Numbered from the stretch's first letter, positions 16,071 to 26,000 are shown. The stretch is DNA of 61,248 bases from Peptoniphilus senegalensis JC140 (GCF_000321025.1 NZ_HE610718.1:164266-225513), one strand, 5' to 3'. Program-made: numbers and translations. Notes: generated by a model not told the origin, from the letters alone.

Positions 16071-16820
16071 ATGAATAAAACTAATGAACGTAACAGAAAG
16101 CTAGTAATAGCTGCTATGCTTGGTGCAATCACTGTTGTACTTAGTCTAACTCCCCTTGGACTTATTCCACTTGGAGTAATAAATGCAACTACAATGCACA
16201 TCCCAGTCATAATTGGAGCAATAGCTGAAGGTCCTCTTGTTGGAGCAATGGTAGGACTTATATTTGGAGTGTCATCTCTTTTAAATGCAATATTAAGAAA
16301 TGCAAGCCCCGTTGCCTTTGTCTTCTACAATCCACTTATTTCCGTTTTGCCCAGAGTTCTAATTGGTATAACTTCTTACTACTCATACAATGCAATGAAA
16401 AAGCTTGAAGACAAAAATTTAAGAACTCTTACAAAAATTTTGTGGGGACTTGTATCACTATTCTTGGCATTCCTACTTTATAAGAATATTACTAATGGAG
16501 GTTCGACCATTAACATAACTTTTGTAGTAATTCTTCTCATACTTTGTCTTGGCTTTTTAGTTTACTCCTTTAAGTCAAGCGAAAAGGACTTTCCTATTGC
16601 CATTGGTGCCTTTGTTGGCTCAATGACTAACACAATATTAGTCCTTGGAGGAATTTATGTTATCTATGCTAAGAGATATGTGGAGGCACTAAATATTCCA
16701 ATGGAAAGTGCAAAGTCAGCAATCCTTGGTGTTTCAGTGACATCAGGCATACCTGAAGCAATTCTATCTGTTATTATCACTACTGCAGTTATAAAAGCTT
16801 TAAAAGCAAGAAAGGGTTAA
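16071..16820 (+). CDS. panT: ECF transporter S component, probably pantothenate
   Basis: 249 residues, with six or more membrane segments; N-terminal NRKLVIAAMLGAITVVLS and MHIPVIIGAIAEGPLVGA are typical of ECF S components, which bind a vitamin and dock onto a shared EcfAAT energising module (not in this window). The preferred start is ATG 16071 with GGAGG 5-9 bases upstream; an upstream ATG at 16026 overlapping the previous stop lacks a ribosome site. Substrate assignment rests on the coaX gene that follows after 1 base and on similarity of the LGLIPLGVINATT segment to PanT-like proteins. Confidence 0.8.
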   Translation: MNKTNERNRKLVIAAMLGAITVVLSLTPLGLIPLGVINATTMHIPVIIGAIAEGPLVGAMVGLIFGVSSLLNAILRNASPVAFVFYNPLISVLPRVLIGITSYYSYNAMKKLEDKNLRTLTKILWGLVSLFLAFLLYKNITNGGSTINITFVVILLILCLGFLVYSFKSSEKDFPIAIGAFVGSMTNTILVLGGIYVIYAKRYVEALNIPMESAKSAILGVSVTSGIPEAILSVIITTAVIKALKARKG

Positions 16821-16821
16821 T

Positions 16822-17604
16822 ATGTTACTTGCAATTGATATAAACAATAAAAATACCAATTTTGGCATATTTAAAGAAGAAAAACTTGTCACGAGATTTT
16901 CTATAATGACTGACAAAAATAGGTCCACTGAAGAAATTAAACTCACAATTAAACTAATACTCATGGACAAAAAAATAGAGCTCACTGACATATCTGATAT
17001 TATACTTTCATCAGTTGTTCCTGAGCTAAATTCAAGTTACGAAGGCATTGCAAGAGACATAATCGGCAGAAGTCCAATAATTATTTCTGCTGGAGTGAAA
17101 ACTGGTTTAAATATAAAATGTGAGAGTCCAAGAGAAGTTGGCACAGACAGAATAATAAGAGCAGTGGCAGCTACTCACAGATACAAGGAAAATATAATAA
17201 TTATATCTGCATCTTCAGTTACCACTATTGACTATATCAATGCAAAAAAAGAATTTCTCGGTGGATTAATTCTCCCTGGCATTAGTCTTCTTCAAGAAGG
17301 ATTAGTAAAAGGCTCTGCAAAGCTTCAGCTAGTTGAAATAAAAAAAGTAGATGATATTATTGGCAAAAATACAGAAAAGGCAATTCAAAGAGGAATTTAT
17401 TTTGGATACACAAGAGCCGTCTTTGGAATAGTCGATGAAATAATAAAGACATATTCTTTAAACAAAGAAAAAACAAAAATATTAGTTACTGGCTCAAATG
17501 CACACCTTCTCGAAAGTGAAGATTATCCAATAAAAGAGTATCAATCTCTAGGAATTGATGGACTAAAAATAATTTATGACTTAAACAAAAATAAGGCTTC
17601 CTAA
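16822..17604 (+). CDS. coaX: Type III pantothenate kinase-like protein with altered motifs
   Basis: 260 residues, the size and fold pattern of CoaX (ASKHA kinase making 4'-phosphopantothenate, the first step to CoA). Expected: DIGNTN at the start, GTDRI, and DxGTATT. Seen: DINNKNTNFGIF (about 5-16), VGTDRIIRAVAA (about 111-122, intact) and ISASSVTTIDYI (about 133-144), where the Asp, Gly and Thr of DxGTA are all changed. It may therefore be weak, inactive or use its motifs differently. The neighbour panT supports a pantothenate role. Confidence 0.8.
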   Translation: MLLAIDINNKNTNFGIFKEEKLVTRFSIMTDKNRSTEEIKLTIKLILMDKKIELTDISDIILSSVVPELNSSYEGIARDIIGRSPIIISAGVKTGLNIKCESPREVGTDRIIRAVAATHRYKENIIIISASSVTTIDYINAKKEFLGGLILPGISLLQEGLVKGSAKLQLVEIKKVDDIIGKNTEKAIQRGIYFGYTRAVFGIVDEIIKTYSLNKEKTKILVTGSNAHLLESEDYPIKEYQSLGIDGLKIIYDLNKNKAS

Positions 17605-17621
17605 GTGGAGCCTTATTTTTT
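17590..17621 (+). terminator. Intrinsic terminator overlapping the coaX stop codon
   Basis: Stem AATAAGGCTTCC / GGAGCCTTATT with loop TAAGT (containing the stop TAA), then T6. Confidence 0.85.
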
Positions 17622-17757
17622 ATACTTCTCTAAATCTTCAATTTCAATATTATGAAACTTTACATCAAATTCACTTAAATCTACAATCTTTTCCATTGTG
17701 TAGCGAAACTTATCAATGTCGCCAATTATGTAGAAGTCAATACTTTTATAATTATAA
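17613..17757 (-). pseudogene. 3' remnant of a coding sequence, possibly an MNT-type nucleotidyltransferase
   Basis: The minus strand has an open frame of about 48 codons without a start codon: ...SIDFYIIGDIDKFRYTMEKI, then VDLSEFDVKFHNIEIEDLEK and a stop at 17613-17615. The composition and residue pattern are clearly protein-like, and it begins just after the tRNA-Lys terminator. The SIDFYI-GDID...FDV...IED pattern recalls the C-terminal half of small nucleotidyltransferases (GSx10DxD family), but too little is left for a firm call. It looks like a gene cut off at its 5' end beside a tRNA. Confidence 0.4.
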
Positions 17758-17790
17758 AAAAATAAACCCATTAACAAAGTTAATAGGTTT
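17756..17790 (-). terminator. Intrinsic terminator of tRNA-Lys
   Basis: On the minus strand, stem AAACCTATTAAC / GTTAATGGGTTT with a 3-base loop, then ATTTTTTT. Confidence 0.85.
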
Positions 17791-17794
17791 TAAG

Positions 17795-17870
17795 TGGTGC
17801 ACCTTTACGGACTCGAACCGTAGGCCCACTGATTAAGAGTCAGTTGCTCTACCAACTGAGCTAAAGGTGC
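17795..17870 (-). tRNA. tRNA-Lys (anticodon CUU)
   Basis: On the minus strand it starts GCACCTTTAGCTCAGTTGG and ends GGTTCGAGTCC...AGGTGCACCA. The anticodon stem ACTGA/TCAGT encloses CTCTTAA, giving CTT (reads AAG). 76 bases with encoded CCA. Single-gene unit. Confidence 0.95.
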
Positions 17871-17930
17871 AAATTTTACAATTTCATTATGAAATTTTTA
17901 CTTTTTTACATTGCCGATGCAACAAAAATA

Positions 17931-17959
17931 ATTATAATTAAAAAAAACACTCTTGTCAA
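17931..17959 (-). promoter_or_regulatory. Sigma-A promoter of tRNA-Lys
   Basis: On the minus strand perfect TTGACA (17954-17959), 17 bases, perfect TATAAT (17931-17936). The -35 box lies in the loop of a hairpin with a T8 tract (about 17940-17966) that looks like the terminator of the upstream gntR gene, so terminator and promoter overlap. Confidence 0.8.
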
Positions 17960-17968
17960 GTGCTTTTT

Positions 17969-18637
17969 TTAATTTCTAAACATTTTATAATCTGCCTGTT
18001 CCTCGAACATTGTATAAATATTTTCAATTGTCTTTTCGCTAGCTCTTCTCGCCTCTTGTGGCTTCTTTTCTTCTATTAATTTATAAACTTTTTGCAAATT
18101 ATTGTAATGCTTTTTGTAATTTCTTTTATCTCTAAAAATAAAATTTCCAAACCTATAAAGTCTCTTGTTAATCATGGTCATGACTTCAACTAAAATTTCA
18201 TTATTTAGAGAACTCACAAGAGCCATATTCCATTCGATAATTAAATTTTGTGCCAATTCTTCATCATTGTCTTCTATTGCAACTCTAAGCTCTTCATTTA
18301 CTTCTTGAAAATATTTTGTCTTTTCAGTAAATCCCTTCTCTGCCAAGAGTTCAACAGCAAGAGGCTCCAATGATTTTCTTACAATATATAGATTTTTGGC
18401 TTCTTTAACTGAAATTTTAGAAACTATAAAAGACTTTCTTGGAAAACTTGTCACAAGTCCATCCTCTTCAAGTTTTTTAAGAGCTTCTCTCACTGGAGTT
18501 CTACTCACGCCAAGATTAGAAGCGATTTCCATCTCAATCAATTTATCTCCTGGAAGTAATTTATTTTTCAAAATTTTTTCTTTTAAATCTCTATAAACTA
18601 AATTGCTAAGAGATTTTTTGTTGCTTCGAAGATCCAA
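17969..18637 (-). CDS. GntR-family (FadR/FCD-type) transcriptional regulator
   Basis: Cytoplasmic DNA-binding repressor/activator sensing a small carboxylate or similar ligand. I place the start at TTG 18637 (222 residues) because AGAGGAGAG lies 8 bases upstream and an extended -10 promoter (TGTTATAAT, 18695-18700 core) lies between this start and the longer possible ATG at 18736. The winged helix (about 8-75) contains LGVSRTPVREALKKLEEDGL, the GntR recognition helix; residues about 85-215 are an all-helical FCD domain. Ligand and targets unknown; no metabolic gene adjoins it. Confidence 0.88.
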   Translation of the reverse strand: MDLRSNKKSLSNLVYRDLKEKILKNKLLPGDKLIEMEIASNLGVSRTPVREALKKLEEDGLVTSFPRKSFIVSKISVKEAKNLYIVRKSLEPLAVELLAEKGFTEKTKYFQEVNEELRVAIEDNDEELAQNLIIEWNMALVSSLNNEILVEVMTMINKRLYRFGNFIFRDKRNYKKHYNNLQKVYKLIEEKKPQEARRASEKTIENIYTMFEEQADYKMFRN

Positions 18638-18832
18638 AAAACCAACTCTCCTCTTCAATAAAATGTTTTCCTTTTTCGCAGGTATCTTTTTTTCATTATA
18701 ACACATAAAAAGTATTTTCATATATAATTTATTCATTATTTATTATAATAATTGACAAAAAGTTTACTAAATATTTTTATGGGTATGTAATTAGAGAAAG
18801 AAAATTTATTAGTTATTAAATTAGGAGGAAGA

Positions 18833-19450
18833 ATGAATAAAAAAATTTTAATTACAACACTTGGACTAGGACTTGTACTAACACTTTCTGCTTGTGGACA
18901 AAAAAATGAAAAAGCAGAACCAACAAATCCTGAAGTGAAAGTTGAAGAAAATGTTAATAAAAATGCAAACAAGAATATGACTGATGCACAAACAAAGGAA
19001 GAAACTGCAGTAAATAAAGGCGCAGTTGCAAACTTAGACAGAGGAATTGCCTTTGATGGATTTAAAAAACTTCACCCTGATGCAAAAGTTGAATCTTTCC
19101 AACTTGAAGTTGAAAATGAAAATGCCTACTACAAAGTTGATGGTTATGATGCCAAAAATGAATATGAAGTTACTGTTAATGCAATGACAGGTGACATTGT
19201 TAAAGATGAGTCTGAAGCAGAAAACACTTCAGCTAAGACAGCAGACATACAATTAGAAATGGTTGAATCAGTTGATAAATTTATGGAACTTGCCTTAAAG
19301 GACGCCGGTCAAGGCTTTGAAGCTGGCGAATACGAAGTTGAATTCGACAATGGTGTGTATGTAGTTAATGTTGAAGTTGTTAATGGAAATAAAGACGTAA
19401 CCTACAAATACGAATTTGAAACAGGTAAACTTTTAGAAAAAGATATGTAA
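18833..19450 (+). CDS. PepSY-domain lipoprotein
   Basis: 205 residues. The signal peptide ends in the lipobox LSAC (Cys about 21), so the protein is lipid-anchored outside. A low-complexity Asn/Lys/Glu linker (about 22-65) precedes two PepSY-like units: DAKVESFQLEVENENAYYKV with AMTGDIVKDE, and EYEVEFDNGVYVVNVEV ending FETGKLLEKDM. PepSY modules are found in protease inhibitors and surface proteins; function here is unknown. GGAGGAAGA ribosome site, own terminator. Confidence 0.87.
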   Translation: MNKKILITTLGLGLVLTLSACGQKNEKAEPTNPEVKVEENVNKNANKNMTDAQTKEETAVNKGAVANLDRGIAFDGFKKLHPDAKVESFQLEVENENAYYKVDGYDAKNEYEVTVNAMTGDIVKDESEAENTSAKTADIQLEMVESVDKFMELALKDAGQGFEAGEYEVEFDNGVYVVNVEVVNGNKDVTYKYEFETGKLLEKDM

Positions 19451-19465
19451 TTGAGTATTTAATCT

Positions 19466-19494
19466 TAAGAGAGGATAAAACCTCTCTTTTTTTT
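19466..19494 (+). terminator. Intrinsic terminator of the PepSY lipoprotein gene
   Basis: Stem AAGAGAGG / CCTCTCTT, loop ATAAAA, then T8. Confidence 0.9.
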
Positions 19495-19642
19495 GAGAAC
19501 TTTTAAGACTTCTTAATAGAAAATATTTAAAAGAGAACTTAAAATTTATTTTATAAATCTAAAATAAATTTTTTATAAAGAGAACTCGCCCTTTTTGTTT
19601 TATTATTAAATTTTCTCATTTAATTTCAATTTATGAGTATAA

Positions 19643-19681
19643 AAAAACTCTGGCAACTATAAAGTTGTCAGAGTTTTTTTA
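19643..19681 (-). terminator. Intrinsic terminator of secA
   Basis: Stem AAACTCTGACAAC / GTTGCCAGAGTTT on the minus strand with T tracts on both sides; works in either direction in principle. The 148 bases from 19495 to here hold nothing else recognisable. Confidence 0.85.
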
Positions 19682-19703
19682 TTTTTCAAAACTAAATCAA
19701 ATT

Positions 19704-22442
19704 TTATTCAAATTTTCCGTGACAGTTTTTATATTTTTTTCCACTTCCACATGGACACGGATCATTTCTTCCAACCTTTTTTTCTTTTCTAACAAAAGGT
19801 TTTTGTTTTCCGTCATCTGGATTTACAGTTTCAACTTCTTTTGCAACTCTAACTCTCTTTACTCTTTCAGGGTTCACTACGTGATAAAGCATTTTTACTG
19901 TGTCTTCTTTAATTGATTCGTTCATGCCTTCAAACATGTCAAATCCTTCTTCTGCGTAGGCTCTTACTGGGTCAGTTTGTCCAACTGCACGAAGTCCAAT
20001 TCCCTTTCTTAGTTGGTCCATTGCATCAATGTGATCCATCCACTTTTGGTCAACATTTTGAAGTAAAGCAACTCTTTCAATTTCTCTGAATTTTTCATCT
20101 CCAAAGTCTTCTTCTTTTTCCTTATATTTTTCATCAGCAAGTTCTTTTATATATTCTTTCAAAGACTCTACTGTTGGATTTTCTATTCCCTTTAAGAAAT
20201 CTTCTTCGAAACCAAAAGTATTTATTCCGAAAGTTCTAATTGATTCAAAGTCCAAATAGTTTTTGTTGTTGTCATCAAGCTTATTGTAGAAGTCTATAGT
20301 TTTATCTATTACATCATTTCTCATTGCTGTGATGTCATCTTTTAGGTTTTCTCCTTCAAGAACTCTTCTTCTTTCAGCGTAGATTACTTCTCTTTGCTTA
20401 TTCATAACATCGTCATATTTTAGGACATTTTTACGAATACTAAAGTTGTTTCCTTCTACTTTTCTTTGTGCTGATTCAATTAGTCTTGTTAAAATTTTTG
20501 CTTCAACTGGTTCATCTTCTGGAGAATCAATTTTTTCCATTGTTTCTTTGAATCTGTCTCCAGCGAATAGTCTAATTAAATCATCATCTGCTGATATATA
20601 AAATCTTGAAGAACCTGGGTCTCCTTGACGACCTGAACGACCACGTAATTGGTTGTCAATACGTCTTGACTCATGTCTTTCTGTACCAATTATTCTAAGT
20701 CCGCCTACTTTTTTAACTTCTTCAGCTTCCTTGTCAGTTTCTTCTTTGAATTTTTTTACAAGATTTTGATAATCTTCTCTTGCCTTTAAAATTTCAGGAT
20801 CTTCAGTCTTAAAGTATGAATCTGCATATTCAATCATTTCATCTTCCATACCTTGTTTTTTAAGTTCCTTCTTAGCAAGATAATCTGGGTTACCACCAAG
20901 TACAATGTCGGTACCACGACCAGCCATGTTTGTGGCAATAGTTACTTGACCAAAGCGACCAGCTTGTGCAACTATTTCAGATTCTTGTTCGTGCTTTTTA
21001 GCATTCAATACATTGTGCTTGATCCCTGCACGTTTCAAATATTTTGAAAGTTGTTCGGACTTGTCGATTGAAATTGTACCAACTAGAACTGGTTGTCCCT
21101 TTTCATTTGCTTCAGCTATTTCTCTTGTTACAGCTTTGAATTTTGCATCTTCGCTTATATAAATGTGATCATTGTCATCTTCTCTAACAACTGGTTTATT
21201 AGTAGGAATTTCAACAACATCTATGTTATAAATATCTCTGAATTCGCCTTCTTCTGTCATGGCAGTACCTGTCATACCAGAAAGTTTGTCATACATTCTA
21301 AAGTAGTTTTGGAAAGTAATTGTAGCAAGAGTTTTTGATTCAGCTCTTACTTCAAGGCCTTCTTTAGCTTCGATTGCTTGGTGAAGTCCTTCAGAGTATC
21401 TTCTACCATACATCAAACGTCCAGTAAATTCATCAACGATTATAATTTCGCCATCTTTAACAACATAGTCAATGTCTTTGTGCATTGTACCAGCAGCCTT
21501 TAGGGCTTGGTTAATGTGGTGAGATAATTCCATGTTTGATGCGTCTGATAAGTTTTCGATTCCAAAATATTTTTCAGCTTTTTCAATACCCTTATCAGTA
21601 AGTGTTGCAGTCTTGTCCTTTTCATTTATAACATAGTCAACAGTTTCTTCTTCAAATTCTCTGTTAAATCTTTCAAGATCAATTTCATCTTGGCTCTTAA
21701 CTCTATGAGAAAGTGTGTTTACAAAATCTCTTGCTCTAACATATAAGTCAACAGATTCGTCTCCTTGACCAGAAATAATAAGAGGCGTTCTCGCTTCATC
21801 AATTAAAATTGAGTCAACTTCGTCGACAATACAGAAGTGAAGTCCTCTTTGTACCATTTCTTCTTTGTAGATAACCATGTTATCTCTAAGGTAGTCGAAA
21901 CCAAACTCATTATTTGTACCATAAGTTATATCAGAATTGTAGGCAGCTTTTCTTTCGTCTTGGTCCATATCGTGGATAATACATCCAACAGTAAGTCCTA
22001 AGAATTCATAAACCTTGCCCATCCAGTCTCTATCACGACTTGCCAAATAATCGTTGACAGTTACAACATGTGTGCCCTTGCCTTCAAGAGCATTTAAGTA
22101 AGCTGGAAGTGTAGCAACAAGTGTCTTACCTTCCCCAGTTTTCATTTCGGCAATTCTTCCTTGATGAAGAACAATGCCACCGATAACTTGCACTCTAAAG
22201 TGCTTCATGCCAAGGACTCTCCATGCAGCTTCTCTTACAACAGCAAAAGCTTCTGGAAGTAAGTCATCTGTAGTTTCACCATTTTTGATTCTATTCTTAA
22301 ATTCTTCAGTTTTTTCTTTTAGTTCAGCGTCTGAAAGCTTTTCCATTTCGCCTTCGAGGCTCATAACTTTATTTACAAGGGGCTCGATTTTTTTTAGTTC
22401 CCTATCGCTGTAGGTACCAAAAATCTTTTCCATTAAACCCAT
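19704..22442 (-). CDS. secA: Preprotein translocase ATPase SecA
   Basis: Motor that pushes unfolded proteins through SecYEG. 912 residues, full length. Walker [14 protein letters not shown] (about 99-111), [14 protein letters not shown] (about 206-219), the preprotein cross-linking domain and the second RecA fold with [10 protein letters not shown] (about 492-501) and RGRSGRQGD (about 622-630) are all present. The C-terminus is a zinc SEC-C motif [13 protein letters not shown], which binds SecB or ribosomes. Transcribed alone; ribosome site AGGAGTG. Confidence 0.98.
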   Translation of the reverse strand: MGLMEKIFGTYSDRELKKIEPLVNKVMSLEGEMEKLSDAELKEKTEEFKNRIKNGETTDDLLPEAFAVVREAAWRVLGMKHFRVQVIGGIVLHQGRIAEMKTGEGKTLVATLPAYLNALEGKGTHVVTVNDYLASRDRDWMGKVYEFLGLTVGCIIHDMDQDERKAAYNSDITYGTNNEFGFDYLRDNMVIYKEEMVQRGLHFCIVDEVDSILIDEARTPLIISGQGDESVDLYVRARDFVNTLSHRVKSQDEIDLERFNREFEEETVDYVINEKDKTATLTDKGIEKAEKYFGIENLSDASNMELSHHINQALKAAGTMHKDIDYVVKDGEIIIVDEFTGRLMYGRRYSEGLHQAIEAKEGLEVRAESKTLATITFQNYFRMYDKLSGMTGTAMTEEGEFRDIYNIDVVEIPTNKPVVREDDNDHIYISEDAKFKAVTREIAEANEKGQPVLVGTISIDKSEQLSKYLKRAGIKHNVLNAKKHEQESEIVAQAGRFGQVTIATNMAGRGTDIVLGGNPDYLAKKELKKQGMEDEMIEYADSYFKTEDPEILKAREDYQNLVKKFKEETDKEAEEVKKVGGLRIIGTERHESRRIDNQLRGRSGRQGDPGSSRFYISADDDLIRLFAGDRFKETMEKIDSPEDEPVEAKILTRLIESAQRKVEGNNFSIRKNVLKYDDVMNKQREVIYAERRRVLEGENLKDDITAMRNDVIDKTIDFYNKLDDNNKNYLDFESIRTFGINTFGFEEDFLKGIENPTVESLKEYIKELADEKYKEKEEDFGDEKFREIERVALLQNVDQKWMDHIDAMDQLRKGIGLRAVGQTDPVRAYAEEGFDMFEGMNESIKEDTVKMLYHVVNPERVKRVRVAKEVETVNPDDGKQKPFVRKEKKVGRNDPCPCGSGKKYKNCHGKFE

Positions 22443-22660
22443 TTTACCACTCCTTTTACCTGACGTTATATTCTATCATTAAATGGCATATTTTACAATA
22501 AAAACAACTTTAATCATTACCTCTATAAATTATATTGTTACTAATATTTAATGTCAATATAATTAGCTTAAATACTTACGTCAAATTGAATTTAAAGCTC
22601 CATTAGCTATACAAAATAAAAATTTTATTATAAAATATATTAAATGAAGAGGAGGTTAAT

Positions 22661-24181
22661 ATGATATTAGTAGTTGACTTTGGCGGCCAATACAATCAGT
22701 TAATAGCAAGACGAATAAGAGATCTTAATATTTACTGCGAAGTTGTGCCCTACAATAAGACCTTAAAAGAATTAGAAAATAGAGATAATGTAGAAGGAAT
22801 AATATTTACAGGTGGACCAAACTCAGTATATGAAGAAAGTGCACCAAAAATCGAAAAAGAAATCTTCGACAAAAATATTCCAATCCTTGGACTTTGCTAC
22901 GGCATGCAAATCATGGCTCACACATTAGGCGGAGAAGTAGTAAACGCACCAAAAGAAAGAGAATTTGGAAAGACAGAAATAAAAACAAAAACATCCAAAA
23001 TATTTAAAAACTTATCAGAAGAAGAAACAGTTTGGATGAGTCACGTGGATAGAGTAGAAAAAGTGCCAACCGGCTTTGAAGTAATAGCTCATAGCAAAAA
23101 CTGTCCAGTAGCAGCCATGTCAAATGAAGACAAAAAACTTTACGCATTACAATTCCATCCAGAAGTAAACCATTCAGTTCACGGCAAAGAAATGTTAGAA
23201 AACTTTGCAGTAAATATTTGTGGCGCAAAAAAAGACTGGACAATGGAAAATTATGCAAAGAAAGCAATAAAAGAAATAAAAGAAAAAGTTGGCGATGGAA
23301 AAGTTCTTCTTGCCCTATCAGGCGGCGTTGACTCATCAGTAACAGCAGCCCTCCTATCAAAAGCAGTTGGCGAAAACTTAACTTGCATCTTTGTAGACCA
23401 TGGACTAATGAGAAAAAACGAAGGCGACGAAGTAGAAGAAGCCTTTAAAGATTCCGGAATGCACTTCATAAGAGTAGATGCAGAAAAAAGATTTTTAGAA
23501 AAACTTTCTGGCATAACAGACCCAGAAAGAAAAAGAAAAATAATCGGCGAAGAATTTATAAGAGTCTTTGAAGAAGAAGGACAAAAAATAAAATCAGTGG
23601 ACTTCTTAGCACAAGGAACAATTTACCCAGATGTAATCGAATCAGGACTTGGCGACTCAGCAGTTATAAAATCTCACCACAACGTAGGAGGACTACCTGA
23701 CTTTGTAGACTTCAAAGAAATAATCGAGCCACTAAGAATGCTTTTTAAAGACGAAGTTCGTGACCTTGGACGAGAACTTGGCCTTGCAGACTACCTAGTA
23801 GATAGACAACCCTTCCCTGGACCAGGACTTGCCATAAGAGTAATGGGCGAAATCACAAAGGGAAAACTAGACATACTAAGGGACGCAGACAAAATCTTTA
23901 GAGACGAATTAGAAGCTGCAAAAGTAAAAGACATCAACCAATACTTCGCAGTCCTAACAAATAATAGAACCGTAGGAGTAATGGGCGACTTCAGAACCTA
24001 CGACTACACCCTAGCCCTTCGCGCAGTCTCAACAACAGACTTCATGACAGCAGACTTTGCACGAATCCCATGGGAAATCTTGGACAAAGTTTCCAATAGA
24101 ATAGTAAACGAAGTAGACCATATAAATAGAATAGTATATGACATAACATCAAAACCACCTGCTACCATTGAATGGGAATAA
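22661..24181 (+). CDS. guaA: GMP synthase (glutamine-hydrolysing)
   Basis: Converts XMP to GMP with ATP and glutamine. 506 residues. N-terminal class I amidotransferase: GGPNSVYEE, nucleophile Cys in LGLCYGMQ (about 79-86), His-Glu in FHPEVNHS (about 167-174). ATP pyrophosphatase P-loop LSGGVDSSV (about 220-228). The C-terminal dimerisation domain ends [11 protein letters not shown] as usual. Strong GAGGAGGTTAAT ribosome site. Codon third positions are more A-rich than in neighbours. I looked for a purine riboswitch upstream (22443-22660) and saw none. Confidence 0.98.
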   Translation: MILVVDFGGQYNQLIARRIRDLNIYCEVVPYNKTLKELENRDNVEGIIFTGGPNSVYEESAPKIEKEIFDKNIPILGLCYGMQIMAHTLGGEVVNAPKEREFGKTEIKTKTSKIFKNLSEEETVWMSHVDRVEKVPTGFEVIAHSKNCPVAAMSNEDKKLYALQFHPEVNHSVHGKEMLENFAVNICGAKKDWTMENYAKKAIKEIKEKVGDGKVLLALSGGVDSSVTAALLSKAVGENLTCIFVDHGLMRKNEGDEVEEAFKDSGMHFIRVDAEKRFLEKLSGITDPERKRKIIGEEFIRVFEEEGQKIKSVDFLAQGTIYPDVIESGLGDSAVIKSHHNVGGLPDFVDFKEIIEPLRMLFKDEVRDLGRELGLADYLVDRQPFPGPGLAIRVMGEITKGKLDILRDADKIFRDELEAAKVKDINQYFAVLTNNRTVGVMGDFRTYDYTLALRAVSTTDFMTADFARIPWEILDKVSNRIVNEVDHINRIVYDITSKPPATIEWE

Positions 24182-24240
24182 AATATTATAACTTATAAAT
24201 AGCTTAAATAAACCAATTTAAAATCTAAGTGCACAATAAA

Positions 24241-24285
24241 TAATGGTTCAAGAAACTAATCTTGAACCATTATAATTTTTATTTT
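24241..24285 (+). terminator. Bidirectional intrinsic terminator between guaA and the GNAT gene
   Basis: Perfect 13-bp stem TAATGGTTCAAGA / TCTTGAACCATTA, loop AACTAA, followed by TAATTTTTATTTT; it separates two convergent genes. Confidence 0.88.
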
Positions 24286-24303
24286 AAATTTAAGAAAACT
24301 CTT

Positions 24304-24921
24304 TTAATCAAAATTTTCTTTATTAGAAAAAGATTTTTCATATTCAATAAAATCCTTTGGATTTTCTTCTGCTACAAAGTAAATCTTAGGTGTTTTGTAT
24401 TCCCCACTTATATTATCTAAATAATTTTCTTGAAGTTCTTTACACAAAAAGAAATCTGCCTTTGTACTTTCTGGTAAGCCGTGGTATCTAATTCTTTTTA
24501 AATATGCATAAATGAACCCGCTATTACCGTAAAAATCAATATTCCCTTCAAAAAATAAAGCCTTACATCCATATTCTTTTGCTTTTTCGATTGAATAATC
24601 CAAAAGCATTTTACCATATCCTAATCTTTTATACTCATTTGCAATGCAGATTGGACCCATTGTCATAATAGGAAGTTTTGAGCCGTCGTCTAAGTCAATG
24701 TGAGCTTTTACAAAAACATTTTGTCCTATAATTTTTCCATTTTTTTCCATGACAAAATCTAGTTCAGAAATAAAATTTGGATCTTCTCTTAATTTTTTCA
24801 AGACGAAATGTTCTGTGCATCCAGGTCTATATACATTCCAAAAACTTTTTCTAACAAGTTCTTCAACTTCTCTATAATCTTCTTCTTTTTCTAGCCTTAT
24901 TGTAATATCTTTTTTATTCAC
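24304..24921 (-). CDS. GNAT-family N-acetyltransferase
   Basis: 205 residues from GTG 24921, chosen because AAGGAG lies 7 bases upstream (a longer ATG frame to 24948 has no ribosome site). Acetyl-CoA-binding GNAT fold: ITIRLEKEEDYREVEELVR at the N-terminus, motif A region IANEYKRLGYGKMLLDYSIE (about 95-114; R/Q-x-x-G-x-G/A form YKRLGYGK), then GCKALFFEGNIDFYGNSGF. YhbS-like. Substrate unknown. Confidence 0.85.
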   Translation of the reverse strand: MNKKDITIRLEKEEDYREVEELVRKSFWNVYRPGCTEHFVLKKLREDPNFISELDFVMEKNGKIIGQNVFVKAHIDLDDGSKLPIMTMGPICIANEYKRLGYGKMLLDYSIEKAKEYGCKALFFEGNIDFYGNSGFIYAYLKRIRYHGLPESTKADFFLCKELQENYLDNISGEYKTPKIYFVAEENPKDFIEYEKSFSNKENFD

Positions 24922-25109
24922 TATTTTACTCCTTAAATATTTTTTCATTTCATTAATTTAGGAAGCACTTTATCATTTGTAACCTCCTAACTATCCCACA
25001 ATATCCAATAAATTATACTTAATCAAACAACATTCTCCTTTTTACTTTTTAATAGGTTATTAACCTAATTTAATCTAAATAAAAAATAATCAAAAAATTT
25101 TTTTAATAT

Positions 25110-25733
25110 CTACTTTAAATTATTTACTTCTTTTTGTAAATTTTCTAAAAATTTTCCAGCGTGAGATCCATCCATTTGAGCGTGATGAAATTGAAAAGAA
25201 ATTGGTAAATAATATTTAAACCATTTCTTCTTGTACTTGCCCCAAATTATAAATGGATTATTATAAATACCACTATTCATTCCAAGGGCACCATCAAGCT
25301 CGGTTTCTAAAATTGCTGATGTACCAATTACCATGCTATCTTTTGATAAATCTATATCCTCACAATTATTTCTAACTTTCGAAGTACAGTTTTCATAATT
25401 TTTACTAAATTTTTCTAAATTATCCAGATATAAAATATCACAAGAATTAATTTCATCATTTTTATTTTTTATAATAGTATTGACTGCAATAGTATCAAAC
25501 TTAATAAGTTTATCTCCCACTGGTAAAAAATAAAACTCCTTAATATCAAAAGCTGCTTTTCCAATACAATAGTTTAAAAGCATATTTAATTTCATATTTT
25601 TCTTATTGCTAATTTTAACCAAATTACTTATATCAATATTCTTAAAAAAAGTAACCATTGGATTCGATGCTTTTATCCAAAGTTTAAAAGCCTTTTCTCT
25701 TTTACTTCCCTTAATTTGTACTTCTCTTGCCAA
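25110..25733 (-). CDS. CatA-like O-acetyltransferase (chloramphenicol acetyltransferase superfamily)
   Basis: 207 residues from TTG 25733 (AAAGGAGAT upstream). The CAT-family active site is present as FQFHHAQMDGSHAGKF (about 180-195): the first or second His is the base and Asp-Gly follows as in HHxxxDG. The N-terminal part NPMVTFFKNIDISNLV matches the CAT strand-helix start. True type A enzymes carry further drug-contact residues that I could not verify, and there is no mobile element nearby, so chloramphenicol resistance should not be assumed. Confidence 0.8.
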   Translation of the reverse strand: MAREVQIKGSKREKAFKLWIKASNPMVTFFKNIDISNLVKISNKKNMKLNMLLNYCIGKAAFDIKEFYFLPVGDKLIKFDTIAVNTIIKNKNDEINSCDILYLDNLEKFSKNYENCTSKVRNNCEDIDLSKDSMVIGTSAILETELDGALGMNSGIYNNPFIIWGKYKKKWFKYYLPISFQFHHAQMDGSHAGKFLENLQKEVNNLK

Positions 25734-25862
25734 ATATATCTCCTTTGTTTATAAATAATAATTTTTCTGTTCAAAAATTCTAATCTCATTTTATCATACT
25801 ATTCTTTCTTTATTTTTTATTAATTTTTCTTGTTATTACTTTTATTGATCCACCTTCTTTCA

Positions 25863-25891
25863 TTGACAATCTGACTAAATAATTGTATAAT
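25863..25891 (+). promoter_or_regulatory. Consensus sigma-A promoter of the threonine operon
   Basis: Perfect TTGACA (25863-25868), 17-base spacer, perfect TATAAT (25886-25891), about 110 bases before lysC. The leader between has no lysine-riboswitch or T-box signature that I can see. Confidence 0.85.
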
Positions 25892-26000
25892 CGTAAAAAT
25901 TACTTTTTACTTGTTTGATTTTTCTAAAATATTTAATTTTAAAGTAATTCTTTAGTTATCTTATAAATTGTTTTTATTTATACTTATAAAGGAGAAAAAG

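Noticed and set aside
18637-18736. Longer N-terminus for the GntR regulator
   Set aside because: The promoter -10 box (18695-18700) lies inside this extension and the only good ribosome site serves the TTG at 18637.
22443-22660. Purine riboswitch upstream of guaA
   Set aside because: No paired stems with the conserved loop-loop sequences are seen; only AT-rich spacer.
22661-24181. guaA as recently acquired because of its A-ending codon style
   Set aside because: The gene is a standard housekeeping gene, no transfer marks flank it, and codon drift alone judged by eye is not enough.
25110-25733. Chloramphenicol resistance gene
   Set aside because: Only the general CAT-family active site is visible, drug-contact residues could not be verified, and there is no mobile-element context.
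25734-26000. Lysine riboswitch or T-box upstream of lysC
   Set aside because: Apart from the TTGACA-17-TATAAT promoter no conserved riboswitch core or terminator/antiterminator pair was found.
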